Shown: positions 18,436 to 27,733, numbered from the stretch's first letter. The stretch: DNA of 56,292 nt from UBA1563 sp041667115 (GCA_041667115.1 JBAYFO010000018.1:1-56292), one strand, 5' to 3'. Made by a program: numbers and translations. The notes: generated by a model from the letters alone, not told the origin.

Positions 18436-19821
18436 ATGGAAGAACAAAAAAAACCAATAGTTAAAAGTATTTTTCAGCAAACTGTTTCGGAAGTAACCCA
18501 ACCCTTTATCGATCTCTTTCACTCACCGCGCGCGTTGTGGGGAGTTAATCTTTCTTACCTGCTTGAGGGACTAACGTACTTTGGCGTTGTCGGGTTGCTT
18601 ACTATTTTTTTTAATAAAGATATCGGGTTAAATGATATTAACGCGGGACAAATGGTCGGTTTTCTTACTGCTGGAATAACGTTAAGCATGCTTTTTCTCG
18701 GCGCCACGGTTGATATTATCGGTGTAAGAAAATCATTTCTCGTTTCGTTGATCTTAATGCTGGTAGGAAGAATCTTGCTTACTATCAGTCCACAATTTGG
18801 GGCGAACGGACTATGGTCTTCACCTCACTTGATTGCCATGTTTGGAATTTTCTGGATCATTCTCGGCTACGGAATTTATCAGCCTGCGGCATACGCGGCG
18901 GTAAAACAATTTACAACCGAAAAAACTTCCGCAATGGGATACGCCATGTTGTACGCGGTTATGAATCTCGGCGGATTTTTACCGGGTTTGATCTCACCTC
19001 CGGTTAGAAAGAGTTTCGAGATAACCGGAGTCTTCTGGGTGTACGTTATTCTTACGGTTGCGGGAATTTTTGTGGTGATGTTTGTTCTTACCAACAAAGC
19101 CATTAAAGATGCTACGGTAACAGATATTAGTTCAAAATCTGATGGTGATGATGCAATTGAAAATCTTCCTTTAAAAGACAAAATGAAATATTACATGAAG
19201 AATTTCCCGTTAAAGGATTTACGTTTTCTCTATTTCATTTTTATTTTGATTCCTGTTCAAACCCTGTTCGCGCACAACTGGCTTACGCTTCCCGCCTACT
19301 TCAGCAGAGCATTTACAGGTGTGGTGAGCGATAACTTTGAGTTCTTCACCAACTTCAATCCGATTTTAATTTTTATATTAACACCGATGGTTGCTGCATT
19401 AACCTCAACCAGAAACGCTTATAAGATGATGATCTTAGGAACACTTGTAATGGCTTCTCCAACATTTCTGCTGGCGTTTGGACCAAACCTTTACACGGTG
19501 TTCGGATACTTAATTATCATGACTATAGGCGAAGCAATGTGGCAGCCGAGATTTCTCCAATGGGTTGCAGAAATTGCTCCAAAAGGAATGACCGGTATTT
19601 ATATGGGGATTGGACAGTTTCCCTGGTTCTTAACAAAAGTTATTACAAGTTTATATTCCGGTTGGTTCTTGATGCACTACTGCCCGGAAGGAGTTGCACC
19701 ACAATTGATGAATACCCAGGCGATGTGGTTTATTTACGGCTTGATCGCTATCATTAGTCCGATCGGGTTATTCCTTGCAAGAAAATGGATGATAAAAGGA
19801 TTTAAAGAAAAAGCGGCATAG
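18436..19821 (+). CDS. MFS transporter, POT-like
   Basis: A 461-residue polytopic inner-membrane protein with about 12 hydrophobic helices. The N-terminal half has the M-F-L-G-A-x-V-D-I-I-G-V-R-K loop typical of the MFS helix 2-3 motif. A segment reading Y-A-V-M-N-L-G-G-F-L-P-G-L resembles the POT/PTR helix-5 signature, so a proton-coupled solute carrier is likely; peptide, nucleoside and sugar-acid substrates are all possible. The ATG at 18436 is chosen because AAAGGA lies 5 nt upstream; an in-frame ATG at 18397 would add 13 residues. It is followed after 2 nt by the YhcH gene, which hints at a carbohydrate-related substrate. Confidence 0.82.
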   Translation: MEEQKKPIVKSIFQQTVSEVTQPFIDLFHSPRALWGVNLSYLLEGLTYFGVVGLLTIFFNKDIGLNDINAGQMVGFLTAGITLSMLFLGATVDIIGVRKSFLVSLILMLVGRILLTISPQFGANGLWSSPHLIAMFGIFWIILGYGIYQPAAYAAVKQFTTEKTSAMGYAMLYAVMNLGGFLPGLISPPVRKSFEITGVFWVYVILTVAGIFVVMFVLTNKAIKDATVTDISSKSDGDDAIENLPLKDKMKYYMKNFPLKDLRFLYFIFILIPVQTLFAHNWLTLPAYFSRAFTGVVSDNFEFFTNFNPILIFILTPMVAALTSTRNAYKMMILGTLVMASPTFLLAFGPNLYTVFGYLIIMTIGEAMWQPRFLQWVAEIAPKGMTGIYMGIGQFPWFLTKVITSLYSGWFLMHYCPEGVAPQLMNTQAMWFIYGLIAIISPIGLFLARKWMIKGFKEKAA

Positions 19822-19823
19822 TT

Positions 19824-20276
19824 ATGATACTTGACGAACTTGAGCATGCACAGATATATTTTCCATTACATAAAAGTTTTCAGCTTGCGTTTGAATATTT
19901 GCAGCAGACAAATTTTTCGCAAGTTGAAAACGGAAAATATCCTCTTGACGGCGAGAATGTTTTTGCTGTTGTAAACAGATATGAAACGCATCATGCTCAA
20001 GAACCGAAATGGGAAGCACACAGAAAATATATTGATATCCAGTATGTTGCCTCCGGTTTTGAACAGATAGGAGTTGAAGACATTGGTGAAGTGCCTCCCT
20101 TAACCGAGTATGATGAAGAAAAAGACGTTCGTTTTTTTATTGGTGATGGAATACATTTTCCTTTAATGGAAAAAACATTTGCAATAATTTTTCCGCATGA
20201 AGTTCACCTTCCGGGAATAGCCGGCACACAGAAATCGGAGGTACTGAAAGTGGTGGTAAAAGTTAAAGTGGTGTAA
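19824..20276 (+). CDS. YhcH/YjgK/YiaL family protein
   Basis: A 150-residue cupin-like protein of the YhcH (DUF386) family. Typical residues are N-R-Y-E-T-H at 51-56, W-E-A-H-R-K-Y-I-D-I-Q at 63-73 and F-P-H-E-V-H-L-P at 123-130, which supply Glu and His metal or sugar ligands. Characterised members act on sialic-acid-type sugars (YhcH/NanQ has been described as an anomerase) or sit in sugar-catabolic operons. Here it begins 2 nt after the transporter stop, so the two are almost certainly co-transcribed and the transporter may import the sugar handled by this protein. No sialic-acid lyase or kinase gene is present nearby. Confidence 0.85.
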   Translation: MILDELEHAQIYFPLHKSFQLAFEYLQQTNFSQVENGKYPLDGENVFAVVNRYETHHAQEPKWEAHRKYIDIQYVASGFEQIGVEDIGEVPPLTEYDEEKDVRFFIGDGIHFPLMEKTFAIIFPHEVHLPGIAGTQKSEVLKVVVKVKVV

Positions 20277-20300
20277 CGAGACACAACGAATAATACGCCA

Positions 20301-20354
20301 CGTCATTTCGAGCGAAGTCGAGAAATGAGCACTTCGGCTTCGCTCAATGTGACG
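20301..20354. repeat. REP-like interspersed palindrome
   Basis: A 54-bp imperfect palindrome. CGTCAT and GAGCGAAG on the left pair with CTTCGCTC and ATGTGACG on the right, and a nested CATTTC / GAAATG pair lies in the left half. It sits between the YhcH gene and the convergent T9SS gene. The sequence type resembles the small CATTTCGAGCGAAG repeats found between genes in many Bacteroidota-group genomes (recalled, not searched). It could end transcripts from either side. Confidence 0.6.
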
Positions 20355-20379
20355 CAAAAATGTTTTTAAGATAACTGCA

Positions 20380-23214
20380 TTATTTTAAGAGCACAACCTT
20401 CTTCGTCTCAACAAATTTACCGGCTTCCATGCGAACAAAATATATTCCGCTCGCAAGTGTTTTGCCATTAAAATCAACTTCGTAACTGCCCGAATTCATT
20501 TCCCTATTTACCAGCGTTGCAATTTCCGCTCCAAGGAAATCATATACTTTTATTTTCACCATTTCATTTTGCGGAACGGTAAACTGAATTTTAGTAACTG
20601 GATTAAACGGGTTAGGATAATTCTGTGAAAGTGAATAAGAAGATGGTTTTACATCCCTATCTCTAACACCAACCAACCCGGAAGTGGTAAAAGTGATCGA
20701 ATCTCCTTTTACAAATTCTTTCTCAGCAACGATTCGGAAAACATCTCCCACAGTTGGAGGAATTGTAGCAATCGTTGAATCTATCTGCGGGTAGTAAAAT
20801 ACACGCCAAGAGGTCAAGTCTGGAGCCCAATCAGATTCTAAGATAAGAAGTTCGTCTCCTGGAGTAAACGAACCCGATTTGTCGGGATCAGCCATTGCTA
20901 TTCTGGTTTTATATTTTGAAGTAATATTAAAAACCTCAAAGTTTACCGGTAAGATTACGTATGAACCAGACTGAATATCGGTAGTATCAACTATCTGATC
21001 ACTAAATCTTATTTCGTAATCAACTTCCCCCCGCCAACTTGTCGGCGAAACATCGTGGCTAACCGACAGTAGCGCATTAGAGTTACCTGCAACCCATTTA
21101 GTGAACAACATGTCGGCATTCCCCCCTCTATCATTTATAATTACAATTCTTAATCCATCAAATAAAAAACTCTCCTCTTGATTTTGCACTTCAAAAATAT
21201 TCCCAATAAATGTATTTCCTTTGGTTTTATTAAAGAGTTTGTAATAGAGAGTTGGTTTATCAAAATAAGCTGAATCAAAAACCACCAAATACTCATCACC
21301 GGTAACCAACGAGGGATCAATCAGATGCATACCAATGCTCCCCGTGCCTCTCCCTTTTTGATCAACTATATAATTGATTGCATCTGGATATGGATTTGTT
21401 CTCTCATTATAGATATTAAGACCTTTTATTGAGCTATAGAAGGTATCTGCTTTGGAAATAATTTGACCGATCAGTTCACCGGTTGATGAATTTGCAGAGT
21501 TATTTGTATTCCAAGTGAACGATAAATCAGTTTCCTTCAAGTTTGATGCTACTAAGGTTGGATTAGAATTTATATTCTGTTTATAATAGAAATTAATTTG
21601 ACATGGATCTCCGTCAGCGTCTCCTCCCCAGAATTTTACATCCACTTCTCCTGTAAGTTTACTTCCTGTTAACGGTGATTGGATGAAAATATCTGGCTTG
21701 GTGATTTCATTATTTTGAATGGTAAAAAAACCTGATGTTACAGTAAACACCGAGCTATCTGTTACAGAAATTACCTTTATTTGATGATGGATACCCTCTT
21801 TTACCGAATCTGTCGTCCAATAAAAATAACCGCTATTGTTTTCGTCTTTCCCAATTAAAGACCAACCATCTGTTGGCGTGAAATGATATATGTAATGTGT
21901 CGCTTCTCCTGTATAGTTTGAAAGAGAATATTGAATTGGATATACTCCCGAAACTTTCTCTTTATTAACTGGTTTGGTTAAAGTTAAAGAAACATTCCCT
22001 TCTGTTGAATTTAAAGTGAAATTATTCTTAATGAAATATTTTGTGATTTTCGTAGAAATCAACAGTTCTTTTAAATTTTCTGCACAAATGATTGCTGCTG
22101 CAATTGAGTCTGTGGAAAATTTGGGGAAAGAAAATGGTCCGGTTGAAAAAACAATATTTGCGTTTGCATATGTTATCGAAGTATCAACAAAACCACCAAC
22201 CATTTTCTGCCAAACGGTTTCATCATTTTTAGGCCAGGGATTTGACGGTGTATAGGCAAGTTCGGTAAATGAAACAGAGGTCAAACCTATGTGTTGCGGA
22301 GATTCCAATGAGGCAAATCCTATATAACCGGTACTCCAATTGCCAGGAATTCCTTTCCCCAGATGATCCCATGCATACACCAGTTCCAACTCTTTTTTAT
22401 AACGAACATCATCACCACCACTGCTCGGTCCACCAACACCTGCATCAGCATAGAAACCAAAACACATTTTATCGTAATCAAAATCCGAGATATTTGTGAT
22501 TTTGTATTTCATAATGATAATGTTTTGCATTTCTAAATCACTAAATTGAAGTATACGTGATTCGATTCTTAATCCCAATCCTCCACGGTTTGTGTCTGAT
22601 AAAATTGGAAAATATTTGTAAGGTGAGTGTGTGAATTCTTTATCTTTTGAATCATCCATAACAAAGAATGATTCCAGTACTGCCTTGTTTGAATTTAAAC
22701 CGAAATAACTTGGGAAGTTACCGTTAAATTCAGGCGACAAATTTAATGCATCAGGCCAAACCTTCGGCCATGAATTTTTATCATAACTCATTGCCGGCTT
22801 TGTAGATGAAACATTTGTATAACCAGGAATTGGTTCCAATCCCCAGACTTCTCCTGTTATCGGATCATAATCCATTTGTTCACGATATGAAGTTTCTATC
22901 GGATGTATAACCGCTTGATTTCCAGGAGCGGTTACTTCAGCGCCAATCAGTAAAGTCATTCCATCAAGATAAGTTTGTCCACTTCCTTTGGGCCATTCAA
23001 CAGAAGGTTGGAAAGGCCAATGGGCAATTTCTCCCGTATTTTTAAAGAGAGTGCGGATATTGTTCCCATCTAAAACAGATTCTTTTTCGTGGTTTCTATC
23101 GCCGTAGGGTTCTGCCCTATATTTTTGTATTTGATCTGGGACTTGTGGAAAGATTTCACTTAATAGTGAAAATGAAACAAAGGAAAGAATGAAGAATAAA
23201 CCCGTTTTTCGCAT
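20380..23214 (-). CDS. large secreted protein with Ig-like modules and T9SS sorting domain
   Basis: A 944-residue protein with a signal peptide (about 1-24). The first 390 residues do not match a fold I know. Two Ig/FnIII-like beta modules follow (about 395-500 and 505-600; K-P-V-N-K-E-K-V-S-G and S-P-L-T-G-S-K-L-T-G starts), then a further beta-rich region and the T9SS type A sorting domain from about 860 (N-Y-P-N-P-F-N-P, ending V-V-L-L-K). It is probably a cell-surface or secreted structural or binding protein; no catalytic motif is evident. A strong Shine-Dalgarno GGAGGT precedes the ATG. It is monocistronic, and the ribosomal-protein operon terminator lies upstream. Confidence 0.85.
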   Translation of the reverse strand: MRKTGLFFILSFVSFSLLSEIFPQVPDQIQKYRAEPYGDRNHEKESVLDGNNIRTLFKNTGEIAHWPFQPSVEWPKGSGQTYLDGMTLLIGAEVTAPGNQAVIHPIETSYREQMDYDPITGEVWGLEPIPGYTNVSSTKPAMSYDKNSWPKVWPDALNLSPEFNGNFPSYFGLNSNKAVLESFFVMDDSKDKEFTHSPYKYFPILSDTNRGGLGLRIESRILQFSDLEMQNIIIMKYKITNISDFDYDKMCFGFYADAGVGGPSSGGDDVRYKKELELVYAWDHLGKGIPGNWSTGYIGFASLESPQHIGLTSVSFTELAYTPSNPWPKNDETVWQKMVGGFVDTSITYANANIVFSTGPFSFPKFSTDSIAAAIICAENLKELLISTKITKYFIKNNFTLNSTEGNVSLTLTKPVNKEKVSGVYPIQYSLSNYTGEATHYIYHFTPTDGWSLIGKDENNSGYFYWTTDSVKEGIHHQIKVISVTDSSVFTVTSGFFTIQNNEITKPDIFIQSPLTGSKLTGEVDVKFWGGDADGDPCQINFYYKQNINSNPTLVASNLKETDLSFTWNTNNSANSSTGELIGQIISKADTFYSSIKGLNIYNERTNPYPDAINYIVDQKGRGTGSIGMHLIDPSLVTGDEYLVVFDSAYFDKPTLYYKLFNKTKGNTFIGNIFEVQNQEESFLFDGLRIVIINDRGGNADMLFTKWVAGNSNALLSVSHDVSPTSWRGEVDYEIRFSDQIVDTTDIQSGSYVILPVNFEVFNITSKYKTRIAMADPDKSGSFTPGDELLILESDWAPDLTSWRVFYYPQIDSTIATIPPTVGDVFRIVAEKEFVKGDSITFTTSGLVGVRDRDVKPSSYSLSQNYPNPFNPVTKIQFTVPQNEMVKIKVYDFLGAEIATLVNREMNSGSYEVDFNGKTLASGIYFVRMEAGKFVETKKVVLLK

Positions 23215-23340
23215 AGTACCTCCGAAAAAAAGTTAAAAACACTCAGAACTACATTTACGTTTTAAAATTATTAAATTTTACTGAAACGAACAAAATCCTT
23301 TCTTAAAGAATTTTTAAACTGACTCAGATATTTAAAAATA

Positions 23341-23375
23341 AAAAGGCTGAGCAACTTTTATTGCTACAGCCTTTT
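23341..23375 (-). terminator. intrinsic terminator of the rpsF-ssb-rpsR-rplI operon
   Basis: Read on the minus strand, AAAAGGCTG pairs with CAGCCTTTT, with an inner GCAA/TTGC pair and one bulge, followed by TTTATTTTT. It lies 110 nt after the rplI stop, leaving a spacer in which I see no gene. Confidence 0.85.
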
Positions 23376-23484
23376 ATAGAATTTATTTGAGAGCCTGGAA
23401 TATCGAATAGCGAATCAGGAACAATAAATGACGAAGTTGTACTTCTTACTTCTCTATTCCAACACACATTTGGGTGAAGAAGTA

Positions 23485-23928
23485 CTATTCTCTTACAACC
23501 CAGACTTTAATGGTCGCTAAAACCGCTTGATGCACTTTTACTTTAACATCATAAATGCCCAACGATTTTATCTGTTCTTCAATTTCAATTTTTCTCTTTT
23601 CGATATCAAAGCCTTTTTCTTTCAGCTTGTCGGCTATCATTTGAGAAGTAACGCTGCCGAAGATTTTGTCTTCTTCGCCAACCTGCACAGAGATTTGAAC
23701 AGAAACTTTTTCCAATTCGGCAGCTAAAGATTTAGCTTCATCAACTTCTTTATCTTTCCGTTTCTGAAGTTGTTTCTTTTCTTCTTCAATAGCTTTTAGG
23801 TTTCCTTTTAAAGCTAAGTAGGCATACTGCTTTGGAATTAAATAATTCAAAGCGTAGCCGTCTTTCACCTCGACAATTTCGCCAATCTGGCCCAATGTAT
23901 CGATGGTCTGTCTTAAAATAACTTTCAT
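23485..23928 (-). CDS. rplI: 50S ribosomal protein L9
   Basis: A 147-residue protein with the standard L9 layout. The N-terminal rRNA-binding domain opens with M-K-V-I-L-R and contains V-K-D-G-Y-A-L-N-Y-L-I-P (about 22-33); a long connecting helix rich in Lys/Glu/Gln and a C-terminal domain follow, ending V-W-V-V-R-E. Length is normal. It is last in the rpsF-ssb-rpsR-rplI operon, 16 nt after rpsR. Confidence 0.97.
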   Translation of the reverse strand: MKVILRQTIDTLGQIGEIVEVKDGYALNYLIPKQYAYLALKGNLKAIEEEKKQLQKRKDKEVDEAKSLAAELEKVSVQISVQVGEEDKIFGSVTSQMIADKLKEKGFDIEKRKIEIEEQIKSLGIYDVKVKVHQAVLATIKVWVVRE

Positions 23929-23944
23929 TTCATTGCCTCATCAA

Positions 23945-24163
23945 TTACTTAACTGTATCGGAAACAAAAGGCATTAGCGCCATGTGTCTCGCACGTTTAA
24001 TAGCAAGAGTTAATTCTCGGTGATACTTAGCGCTTGTTCCGGTAATCCGTTTCGGGATAATTCTCCCTTGTTCGGAAATAAACCGCTGCAAGATTTTGGT
24101 ATCTTTATAGTCGATATATACAACTCCCGCTTCGGTAAATCTACAAACTTTTTGATTTCTCAT
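23945..24163 (-). CDS. rpsR: 30S ribosomal protein S18
   Basis: A 72-residue S18. I-D-Y-K-D-T-K-I-L-Q-R-F-I, G-R-I-I-P-K-R-I-T-G-T and K-R-A-R-H-M-A-L-M-P-F are the family's characteristic segments. Only one Cys is present, so this copy has no zinc-binding cysteine set. It pairs with S6 on the platform of the 30S subunit. A Shine-Dalgarno AAGGTGATG precedes the ATG, and it starts 10 nt after ssb. Confidence 0.97.
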   Translation of the reverse strand: MRNQKVCRFTEAGVVYIDYKDTKILQRFISEQGRIIPKRITGTSAKYHRELTLAIKRARHMALMPFVSDTVK

Positions 24164-24173
24164 TTACATCACC

Positions 24174-24665
24174 TTATCGGTTATTATCATCACTGTTAAT
24201 TAGATTAGATTCTTCCGGGGATAAAAATTTATCGAAAGAATCTTCGGTGTAGTCAACATTATCATCCTCAAAAATTTCGGTTTCTTCAGCACCTCCGTTG
24301 GAATGATTATTCCCTTTGAAGGTTTTATTCAGAAACTGAATTCTTCGCGCTTTAATTTCGACCACACTTCGGTTAAACCCGTCTTCGGTTTTCCAGCTTC
24401 TGCTTTGCAGTTCGCCGTCAACCAAAACCGCATAACCTTTTTTAAGTTTATTCTTACAGCTTTCAGCCAGCTTATTCCATGCAACAACACCTATATAACA
24501 AACATCTTCCTGCAGTATGTTGGAACTATCTCTGTATTTTCGGTTCGTTGCGATAGAAAAATTAACTACCGGAGTATTATTTGTTGTTGTTCTATAAATA
24601 GGATCTCTTGTTAAATTTCCTACGATGGTAACATAATTAATTTCCGGCATTCTTAGGTCAGCCAT
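24174..24665 (-). CDS. ssb: single-stranded DNA-binding protein
   Basis: A 163-residue SSB. The OB fold covers about 6-112, with V-G-N-L-T-R-D-P, F-S-I-A-T-N-R, W-N-K-L-A and a terminal Q-F-L-N motif region. The tail (about 113-163) is acidic, as usual, but ends in N-S-D-D-N-N-R rather than the D-D-D-I-P-F-type tip that normally recruits partner proteins. It lies in the conserved rpsF-ssb-rpsR arrangement with a GGAGG Shine-Dalgarno before the ATG. A second SSB elsewhere in the genome could carry the usual tip. Confidence 0.95.
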   Translation of the reverse strand: MADLRMPEINYVTIVGNLTRDPIYRTTTNNTPVVNFSIATNRKYRDSSNILQEDVCYIGVVAWNKLAESCKNKLKKGYAVLVDGELQSRSWKTEDGFNRSVVEIKARRIQFLNKTFKGNNHSNGGAEETEIFEDDNVDYTEDSFDKFLSPEESNLINSDDNNR

Positions 24666-24702
24666 AGAAATCCTCCAGATTATTCATAATGTTTTAGCAA
24701 AA

Positions 24703-25122
24703 TTATTTCTCGTCTTCTTTTACATCAACTTCAGCTGCAACGGGAATCTCCGCAATCACGGGAGCTTCTGGAACGACTTCTGCTTTCAGGGCTTGATTTG
24801 CTGCCTGTTTTTCTAGTTCTCCGAGGGCGTATTTATCAAGTTTTAAAGTAAGGAACCGAAGAATAGTTTCTTCAAGTTTATACATTCTTTCTAACTTTAA
24901 AATAAATTCTGAGGGAGCTTCGAACCGGAAAAAAGCGTAGTATCCTACTTTATGTTTTTGGATCATATAAGCAAGGCGTTTTCTTCCCCATAAATCGGTA
25001 TGTTTCAACTCTCCACCGTTGTTGGCAATTAGTTCTTTGATCTTTGCAACAAGGGCTTCAATCTGGGTATCGTCAAGTGTAGCATTTATAATAACTCCAC
25101 TTTCATAGTTATTTCGTCTCAA
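24703..25122 (-). CDS. rpsF: 30S ribosomal protein S6
   Basis: A 139-residue S6 with N-Y-E-S-G-V-I-I at the start, W-G-R-K-R-L-A-Y, K-G/V-G-Y-Y-A-F-F-R-F and E-R-M-Y-K-L-E-E-T-I-L-R-F-L-T. The last 35 residues are an Ala/Glu/Val-rich tail. The start codon is TTG at 25120-25122, supported by a very strong GGGAGGTG Shine-Dalgarno 8 nt upstream and by the length of the N-terminus. It heads the operon with ssb, rpsR and rplI. Confidence 0.95.
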   Translation of the reverse strand: MRRNNYESGVIINATLDDTQIEALVAKIKELIANNGGELKHTDLWGRKRLAYMIQKHKVGYYAFFRFEAPSEFILKLERMYKLEETILRFLTLKLDKYALGELEKQAANQALKAEVVPEAPVIAEIPVAAEVDVKEDEK

Positions 25123-25257
25123 GGTTTCACCTCCCTTTGGACATTTAGGCCCTCATCTATAAATGAGAGCAGGGTTAATAGAAACTAATTATCTAAATTT
25201 TCTGCTTAAAATTAGCGAATTTTTCGTAATTGCACAAATCAATTAAAAGATTAAAAT

Positions 25258-25302
25258 AACCTTGAAGGTTCCGGTTTAACTTCTTCCGTAACCTTCAAGG
25301 TT
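25258..25302 (-). terminator. AACCTTGAAGGTT inverted repeat, likely hppA terminator
   Basis: AACCTTGAAGGTT at 25258-25270 and AACCTTCAAGGTT at 25290-25302 are perfect reverse complements around a 19-nt loop, and lie 8 nt after the hppA stop. On the minus strand the stem is followed by ATTTTAAT. A related element with a similar loop occurs at 56047-56091, so it is also a member of a repeat family. Confidence 0.6.
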
Positions 25303-25309
25303 GTATTAT

Positions 25310-27733
25310 TTACGATTTTTTAATTCTCATTGAATAGAACGACCGCCATACAAACGTAAGGGCAATCAAAAGGAATACAAATCCGATATAAGGAGCCGTT
25401 GCTCTAAATCTTTCATCAATGGCAATTTCCATTGCGAGCAACCCGAACAACGTAGTGAATTTAATGATCGGATTAAGCGCTACCGAAGAGGTATCTTTAA
25501 ATGGATCGCCAACCGTATCGCCAATAACTGTTGCATCGTGCAGCGGAGTTCCTTTTTCTTTCAAATCCACTTCAACCACTTTTTTAGCATTATCCCAGGC
25601 TCCTCCGGCATTTGCCATAAAGATCGCCTGATATAAACCAAACAATGCAATTGAAATAAGATAACTTATAAATAAAGAAGCCGAAGCACTTGCGGCTATC
25701 TTTGCGTCATCGGTCATTCCGGTAACCAGACTTATCGGAGCGGAAAGGAACGCAAACGCTAACGCGAATGAAAAGATACCGATGAAGATATTGAACATTC
25801 CGGTTTGAGCATACTGTGTGCAGATTTTTACAACTTCTTTCGATTTCTCTGTTGAGGCGCTTTTACTCGCGTTTTCATCTAGTTGAATATTCTGCTTAAT
25901 ATATTCAACCGCGCGGTATGCACCTGTTGTAACGGCTTGTATTGATGCGCCCGTAAACCAATAGATTACAGCGCCGCCGGCAAGAAATCCTAAAATTGAA
26001 TAAGGATTAAGCAGGTTCAAAATAGTTTCCGGTTTTACTCCGAGTACATTTTGAATAACTAAAATTAAAGAGAAGATCATGGTTGTAGCACCAACTACCG
26101 CGGTACCGATTAAGACCGGTTTTGCCGTTGCCTTGAACGTGTTTCCGGCTCCGTCATTCGCCTCAAGATAGTGTTTTGCTTTTTCAAAATCGGGCTTGAA
26201 TCCGAAATCTTTTTCAATTTGCTTATCAACGCCTTCGATACTTTCAATTAAAGAAAGTTCATAAATTGATTGAGCATTATCCGTAACCGGTCCATAGCTG
26301 TCTACCGCAATGGTAACAGGTCCCATTCCCAAAAATCCAAAAGCTACAAGACCAAAAGCAAAAATGGAGGGATAAATCATGAGTGTATTTAATCCGAATG
26401 TACTAGCAAAATAAGCGACAAACATCAATAGAATGAAAACCATTCCCATCCAGAGAGCGCTGAAATTACCGGCAACTAATCCTGAAAGAATTGTTAATGA
26501 AGCTCCACCTTCGCGTGAAGCGGAAACAATTTCGTTAACATGTTTTGATTTCGGACTTGTAAATATTTTTGTGAATTCCGGGATTAACGCGGCGCCAAGT
26601 GTTCCGCAGCTAATAATGATAGATAAGGTAAGCCAAAGATTATTCGGCAAATGACCGATCAACAAACTGCTTGTTCCAAATGTTACAAGTATTGAAAGAA
26701 TTGAAGTGATCCACACTAAAGAAGTAAGCGGCGCTTCAAAATCAAATTCATCCTTCTTGCCGTAACGGATTTGGCTTACAACGCGGTTCACACCAAAAGC
26801 CACAATCGAAGTAATGATCATCATAATTCTCATGGCAAAGATCCACGTTAACAATTCCATCTGATTGGGAACATCTTTTACCGCAAGAACAATAAAACTT
26901 ATCAACGCAACACCGGTTACTCCGTAAGTTTCAAAACCATCTGCTGTTGGACCAACGCTATCACCGGCATTATCGCCAACGCAGTCTGCAATAACTCCTG
27001 GATTTCTTGGATCATCTTCTTTTATTTTGAAAACGATTTTCATTAAGTCGGAACCAATATCGGCGATCTTTGTAAAAATACCGCCGGCAATTCTTAATGC
27101 ACTTGCACCAAGTGATTCGCCGATTGCAAAGCCGATAAAACTAGCCCCTGCAAATTCTCTTGGAACAAAGAGAAGAATGATCAACATCATAATTAATTCT
27201 ACACAGATAAGCATAACGCCAATGCTCATGCCTGCATCAAGAGGAATGTTTAAGAGTTTGATCGGTTTCCGTTCAAGAGAAGCAAAAGCCATTCTACTAT
27301 TTGCGAGCGTATTCATCCGGATTCCGAACCAGGCAACGCTGTAAGAACCAAGAATTCCTACTACCGTCCAACTTAAGATCAACAATACTCCGCCGACGGA
27401 GTTCCCTTGAAGATAACCAAAATAAAAAGCTACGCAGACGGCGATAAAGACAAACAGAACTATCAAAAGTTTACCTTGCTGTACAAGATAAGTTTTTGAT
27501 GTTTCAAAAATAATCTGGGCAACATCAAGCATAGATTGATGTGCGTGTAAATTTTTTACCTTAAAGAATTGATAGACTCCGAACCCAAGCCCCAGCAAAC
27601 AGACCAGGGTGCCGAGAAGAAGTAAATTATTTTGATCTGGCGAGAGTGTGGGGATTTTAAGGTTTGCTTCACTAGCAAAAGCAAACATGGGGGCAAAAAG
27701 AAATAAAACAAAGAAAGAAATCTTGTTCCTCAT
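25310..27733 (-). CDS. hppA: membrane-bound proton (or sodium) translocating pyrophosphatase
   Basis: An 807-residue polytopic protein (about 16 helices) that couples PPi hydrolysis to ion pumping at the inner membrane. It carries D-D-P-R-N-P-G-V-I-A-D, D-N-A-G-D-S-V-G, D-N-A-Q-S-I-Y-E-L-S and the C-terminal G-D-T-V-G-D-P-F-K-D-T. The loop usually written D-V-G-A-D-L-V-G-K reads D-I-G-S-D-L-M-K-I, which marks it as divergent. The position after G-N-T-F is Lys534; in the family Lys here goes with potassium independence. A signal-like hydrophobic N-terminus is present. The ATG at 27733 (GAGGA upstream) is preferred to a GTG 33 nt earlier. Confidence 0.93.
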   Translation of the reverse strand: MRNKISFFVLFLFAPMFAFASEANLKIPTLSPDQNNLLLLGTLVCLLGLGFGVYQFFKVKNLHAHQSMLDVAQIIFETSKTYLVQQGKLLIVLFVFIAVCVAFYFGYLQGNSVGGVLLILSWTVVGILGSYSVAWFGIRMNTLANSRMAFASLERKPIKLLNIPLDAGMSIGVMLICVELIMMLIILLFVPREFAGASFIGFAIGESLGASALRIAGGIFTKIADIGSDLMKIVFKIKEDDPRNPGVIADCVGDNAGDSVGPTADGFETYGVTGVALISFIVLAVKDVPNQMELLTWIFAMRIMMIITSIVAFGVNRVVSQIRYGKKDEFDFEAPLTSLVWITSILSILVTFGTSSLLIGHLPNNLWLTLSIIISCGTLGAALIPEFTKIFTSPKSKHVNEIVSASREGGASLTILSGLVAGNFSALWMGMVFILLMFVAYFASTFGLNTLMIYPSIFAFGLVAFGFLGMGPVTIAVDSYGPVTDNAQSIYELSLIESIEGVDKQIEKDFGFKPDFEKAKHYLEANDGAGNTFKATAKPVLIGTAVVGATTMIFSLILVIQNVLGVKPETILNLLNPYSILGFLAGGAVIYWFTGASIQAVTTGAYRAVEYIKQNIQLDENASKSASTEKSKEVVKICTQYAQTGMFNIFIGIFSFALAFAFLSAPISLVTGMTDDAKIAASASASLFISYLISIALFGLYQAIFMANAGGAWDNAKKVVEVDLKEKGTPLHDATVIGDTVGDPFKDTSSVALNPIIKFTTLFGLLAMEIAIDERFRATAPYIGFVFLLIALTFVWRSFYSMRIKKS

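Noticed and set aside
25123..25200. Possible S6:S18 autoregulatory RNA leader before rpsF
   Set aside because: A small stem around CTCAT/ATGAG exists, but I do not find the CCG bulge typical of the known S6:S18 motif, so I do not call it.
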